Assembly (NCBI GenBank): GCA_021323855.1
Contig: JAJPKE010000045.1
Location: forward strand, 558,001 to 622,000
Origin: Chloroflexota bacterium
Lineage (GTDB): Bacteria; Chloroflexota; Ktedonobacteria; Ktedonobacterales; JADMIN01
Direction: 5' to 3'
DNA length: 64,000 nt
How positions within the stretch are numbered: the first letter of the stretch is position 1; each line of letters opens with the position of its first letter. Under the pieces are notes generated by a model. That model saw only the letters and a list, made by a program, of their open reading frames with translations, made no database searches and was not told the origin of the DNA. A program made the position numbers and the translations under genes. Shown here in pieces: positions 61,346-64,000 of the stretch.

Positions 61346-62055
61346 TTTGCCACCAGGAAGACCAAAACAGCAGCGCCCGCAGTGAGGAGGCTCGCAGCCA
61401 GACATATCACACCCCAGACGATACGCGCCGTTCGTGCGGACGCATTCGCAGGCTGGCCTGCCAGTGGCGCTGGCGTGCCATATCCCTGGTGATAGGGTGC
61501 GCTTGCCATGCCTTGATTGTAGCGGGCAGGCATCGGAGGCGGGGGCGAAGGGACATACGCTTCGGTCAAGGCGTCACCCTGCGTTGGCGACCACATCTCC
61601 TCATCACCGACGAAATACCGCGAGGGTGAGCCACCGACGGCGCTGCGCCCTCCTGCATTGCCAAAATTATTGCCACTGGCGCCGACGGGTGTGCCGCATT
61701 GACCACAAAAGACCTCGCCACGTTCGATACGCGCGCCACAGGTACCACAATAGCGGCTGGTCCCCTGAGTGCCAGTCATGCTAGTTGCGTTGTTGCGCGT
61801 GGGGCGTGATGGCGGCGTGGCGTAGCGCGGCATATCCACGGTACGCTCGAAGAGCGGCGGCGACGCGACTCCCGATGGCTGCACAGGCGGCGTGACTCTG
61901 CCGCGATTGCCGGCCACCGTCGTCGGGATATCTGCCGCGCGGGTTTCGCCAAGCGAGGGAGCGTCATCATCCATCGCCTGCATCTCCCAGCCGCAATTCT
62001 GGCAGATGCCCCGCGCATCTACGGCATCGGCGCCACACTCTTCACAGGTTCGCAC
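61342..62055 (-). CDS. Zinc-ribbon membrane protein
   Basis: The GTG at 62055 with GGGGAGGG 6 bases upstream gives 237 residues. Two zinc ribbons are visible: CEECGADAVDARGICQNCGW at the N-terminus and YCGTCGARIERGEVFCGQCG near residue 100. A Pro/Thr-rich linker lies between, another Pro/Tyr-rich stretch (SPPPPMPARYNQGM) follows, and one C-terminal membrane helix (IVWGVICLAASLLTAGAAVL) ends it. It is thus a tail-anchored cytoplasmic zinc-ribbon protein, a type common in the window. It is co-translated with MarR. Confidence 0.85.
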   Translation of the reverse strand: MRTCEECGADAVDARGICQNCGWEMQAMDDDAPSLGETRAADIPTTVAGNRGRVTPPVQPSGVASPPLFERTVDMPRYATPPSRPTRNNATSMTGTQGTSRYCGTCGARIERGEVFCGQCGTPVGASGNNFGNAGGRSAVGGSPSRYFVGDEEMWSPTQGDALTEAYVPSPPPPMPARYNQGMASAPYHQGYGTPAPLAGQPANASARTARIVWGVICLAASLLTAGAAVLVFLVAK

Positions 62056-62270
62056 GCTTACCCTCCCCGCGTATCGCAAGACGTACCGTGTACCAGTACC
62101 ATATAGTACCCCTCAGTATAGCGCCCAGGACAGCGGTTCGCAACGGCAATAGGCGCGGAGCGTAGATATCGTGCGCTATCATCCACACGACGGCACTCTC
62201 TAGCACTTTCATCCATCCAGCTTCATGATGCGTGGTGGACGCTGGCACGCGCTGTGATACGGCTCACACT

Positions 62271-62315
62271 TGTCATATGAAATGACACACGCCGGTTCTC
62301 GCTTGCGTATACAAT
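62271..62315. promoter_or_regulatory. Inverted repeat and -10 box between the zinc-ribbon and LCP genes
   Basis: TGTCAT-N5-ATGACA (62271-62287) is a short operator-like palindrome. TACAAT at 62310-62315 lies 66 bases ahead of the LCP start, but its -35 is weak. Confidence 0.4.
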
Positions 62316-62380
62316 AGTATGTGCAGTATGCAGAGAGGTGGGGTGGAAGACAATGGAATGTGGAAAAGAGGATCAGTGAC

Positions 62381-63832
62381 ATGTCACGAATCTCTGGATT
62401 ATCAGGCGCGCCTGGGCCGTGGGACGGCCAGCAACCGGGAGACGCGCCGACCGACCCGTCCCCGGCAGCGCCAACAGCAGATGCGTCTGACTCTCGAGAC
62501 TATGACCATATGCCCTTGCCGCTGCCCTACGCGGACCAACCTCATCAACCCAATCAACCGTATCGTGGAGATGCGTCACCTGCGCCAGCACCGCCAATGC
62601 CACGCAGCGGCTTTCATGACGGAAAGTTCATTTCCCGGCGTATTCCGCCAACTTCGCCAGCCCCAGCGGCTCTACCAGCCGTTAGCGAGCGCCCGCTGTT
62701 TCGTCCCACCGCACCCATCAGTCCGCCAGCGGCCCAACAGCCTGGAATTCCGGGTGGCTATCGCGGCGGGGGCGATGGTCGCACCTACACCGCCGTCGCA
62801 GGCCGGCCACCTACGCCACCCAACGAGCGGCGGCGTTCACACTGGCGCCGCATCTTGGGCATCAGTTTGCTGATTGCCACGCTGCTCTTCGTGCTGCTGA
62901 GCGGACTGGCGCTGCATCGCTATTCAGACTTCGGCCAGGCCATTTCCAAACAAGGTCCCTTTACTACCCAGACGAACTATATGACCGGCAGCGGCAGGAT
63001 CAACCTGCTGGTGCTGGGGTACGGTGGCGCGGGACATGACGGAGCATATCTGACCGATAGCATCATCGTCATGAGCCTGATCCCCGGCGACCACGCGACG
63101 ACGATGATCTCAGTTCCGCGTGACCTGTGGGTGCAGGTGCCACCGAACTCTGGCAACTATGCCAAGATCAACGCCGCGTATCAGGATGGCTTTTACAACG
63201 GCTACAACGGCATGCCTGCCGGCAGAGACGCGGGCGGCGCAGAGGCGGCGGCGAAGGTGAGTGATGTGCTGGGCATGCCGATCACCTATTGGCTGACGAT
63301 GGACTTCGAGGGATTCCGCCAACTGGTAGATGCGCTGGGCGGCGTGGATATCAATGTGCCTACCGCCTTCACGGCGCAATATCCCGCCAACGATGACCCC
63401 AGCATCAACCCCAACTGGAAGATCATCCATTTCAACGCTGGCATGCAACACATGAACGGTGAGCAGGCCATCGAGTATGCGCGTGCCCGCTACGTGCTGA
63501 CTCCGGCGAGCGAGGGCAGTGATTTCGCGCGTTCGGTGCGCCAGCAATTGTTGATCCGCGCGATTCTCAGCCGCGCACGTCAACCAAGCGCATGGCCTGG
63601 ATTGCTCAACGCCACCAATGCCTTGCAGAATGCCATCTACACCAATCTTTCGCTGACCGATCTGGCCCTCTTCAGCCAGAAGCTCGACTTTACGCATGCG
63701 GCGCATATCGGGCTGACCGAGCAAAACGTGCTGGTGGGCGCGCAGTCGAGCGATGGGCAGGATATCCTGCTGCCGATCAATGGCGATTGGAACGCCATCC
63801 GGCAATATGTGGCGAGCAACCTGAAAAACTAG
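62381..63832 (+). CDS. LytR-CpsA-Psr (LCP) family cell-wall polymer ligase
   Basis: The ATG at 62381 (AGAGG about 10 bases upstream) gives 483 residues. A Pro/Gln-rich cytoplasmic tail of 155 residues is followed by one membrane helix (RILGISLLIATLLFVLLSGLAL) and an extracytoplasmic LCP domain. The domain shows GRINLLVLGYGGAGHDGAYL, LTDSIIVMSLIPGDHATTMI, SVPRDLWVQVPPN, NAAYQDG and later GEQAIEYARARYVLTPASEG, with the Arg and Asp residues that bind the polyprenyl pyrophosphate. LCP enzymes attach teichoic acid-, capsule- or arabinogalactan-like polymers to peptidoglycan, supporting a monoderm-type wall. Confidence 0.95.
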   Translation: MSRISGLSGAPGPWDGQQPGDAPTDPSPAAPTADASDSRDYDHMPLPLPYADQPHQPNQPYRGDASPAPAPPMPRSGFHDGKFISRRIPPTSPAPAALPAVSERPLFRPTAPISPPAAQQPGIPGGYRGGGDGRTYTAVAGRPPTPPNERRRSHWRRILGISLLIATLLFVLLSGLALHRYSDFGQAISKQGPFTTQTNYMTGSGRINLLVLGYGGAGHDGAYLTDSIIVMSLIPGDHATTMISVPRDLWVQVPPNSGNYAKINAAYQDGFYNGYNGMPAGRDAGGAEAAAKVSDVLGMPITYWLTMDFEGFRQLVDALGGVDINVPTAFTAQYPANDDPSINPNWKIIHFNAGMQHMNGEQAIEYARARYVLTPASEGSDFARSVRQQLLIRAILSRARQPSAWPGLLNATNALQNAIYTNLSLTDLALFSQKLDFTHAAHIGLTEQNVLVGAQSSDGQDILLPINGDWNAIRQYVASNLKN

Positions 63833-63870
63833 CTTGAGGCAACCTGAAAGGATTGCCCATTCCCCCAAGA

Positions 63871-63940
63871 GGAATGCCGTGTGCGTCCCTGCACCGAGGC
63901 AACGGCCTTGTGCCATCAGCCCCCATGCCAGCGGCATTCC
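63871..63940. repeat. Perfect 9-bp inverted repeat downstream of the LCP gene
   Basis: GGAATGCCG at 63871-63879 pairs exactly with CGGCATTCC at 63932-63940. GAGGCAAC occurs at 63836 and again at 63896. No T run follows. It could be an mRNA-end structure or the leader of a gene beyond the window. Confidence 0.5.
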
Positions 63941-64000
63941 ATACACCCCTATCTACCGGAATCCGGGACCTTTCTTCATCTCCAATACTGATGCCCTTCA

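Noticed and set aside
1-64000. CRISPR arrays, prophage genes, transposases and rRNA
   Set aside because: None was found on either strand; the repeats seen are short, not spaced like CRISPR, and no transposase-like ORF is present.

Overview
The window is a 64 kb stretch of bacterial chromosome with moderately high GC. It is densely packed with genes on both strands and shows no phage, transposase, CRISPR array or rRNA. Several traits point to a Chloroflexota bacterium, probably a Ktedonobacteria-like lineage: DUF3662-FHA and FHA genes next to an FtsW/RodA gene, a MerR-HTH/cobalamin-fold regulator with a long Pro/Gly linker, many cytoplasmic zinc-ribbon membrane proteins, a LytR-CpsA-Psr protein, many GTG starts with strong Shine-Dalgarno sites, and C/G-rich palindromic intergenic repeats. 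This placement is inferred from gene content; no marker gene was compared.

Layout. 0-3.4 kb (minus): a probable operon of cystathionine beta-synthase, a solitary D12-class adenine methyltransferase and a cation diffusion facilitator that runs off the left edge. 3.6-11.5 kb: a small membrane protein, an FAD amine-oxidase/UDP-galactopyranose-mutase-like protein, a GAF-GAF-HisKA_2 sensor kinase, an unknown protein and a MerR/B12-fold regulator lacking the cobalamin ligand His. 11.6-19.3 kb (minus): GNAT, APC permease, then FhaA-like, FhaB-like and FtsW/RodA genes (a cell-wall growth module without its usual kinase, phosphatase or PBP), then ribF. 19.6-23.3 kb (minus): a complete glycine-betaine/choline-type ABC importer. 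23.5-30.9 kb: DUF427, Fur-family regulator, TetR plus alpha/beta hydrolase with a clear TetR-type operator, NiCoT nickel/cobalt transporter, MFS exporter, and an ECF sigma factor with a Cys-rich C-terminal extension.

31-40.7 kb: thiolase, a 600-base non-coding stretch with three perfect hairpins ahead of a secreted protein gene, SRPBCC protein, ftsH, a membrane alpha/beta hydrolase, and a divergent HicA/HicB-like toxin-antitoxin pair. 40.7-47.4 kb: nitroreductase, membrane protein, DUF1269-like protein, adenosine deaminase, chloramphenicol-phosphotransferase-like kinase, DUF3267-like zincin and a GNAT. 47.6 kb: tRNA-Val(CAC). 48-64 kb: GH38 alpha-mannosidase, zinc-ribbon membrane proteins, nicotinamidase (pncA) close to a NrtR-like Nudix/winged-helix regulator, cupin-GNAT pair, membrane-anchored GH3 hexosaminidase-like enzyme, upp, a MarR/zinc-ribbon pair with an ATGA overlap, and an LCP protein.

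Functionally most of the window is housekeeping and environmental adaptation: envelope growth, osmolyte and metal uptake, nucleotide and NAD salvage. The least ordinary signals are the hairpin-rich leader at 32.7 kb, the rearranged divergent HicAB unit, the extended ECF sigma factor, the ligand-less B12-fold regulator, and about twenty short direct repeats, mostly of period 9, clustered at gene edges.
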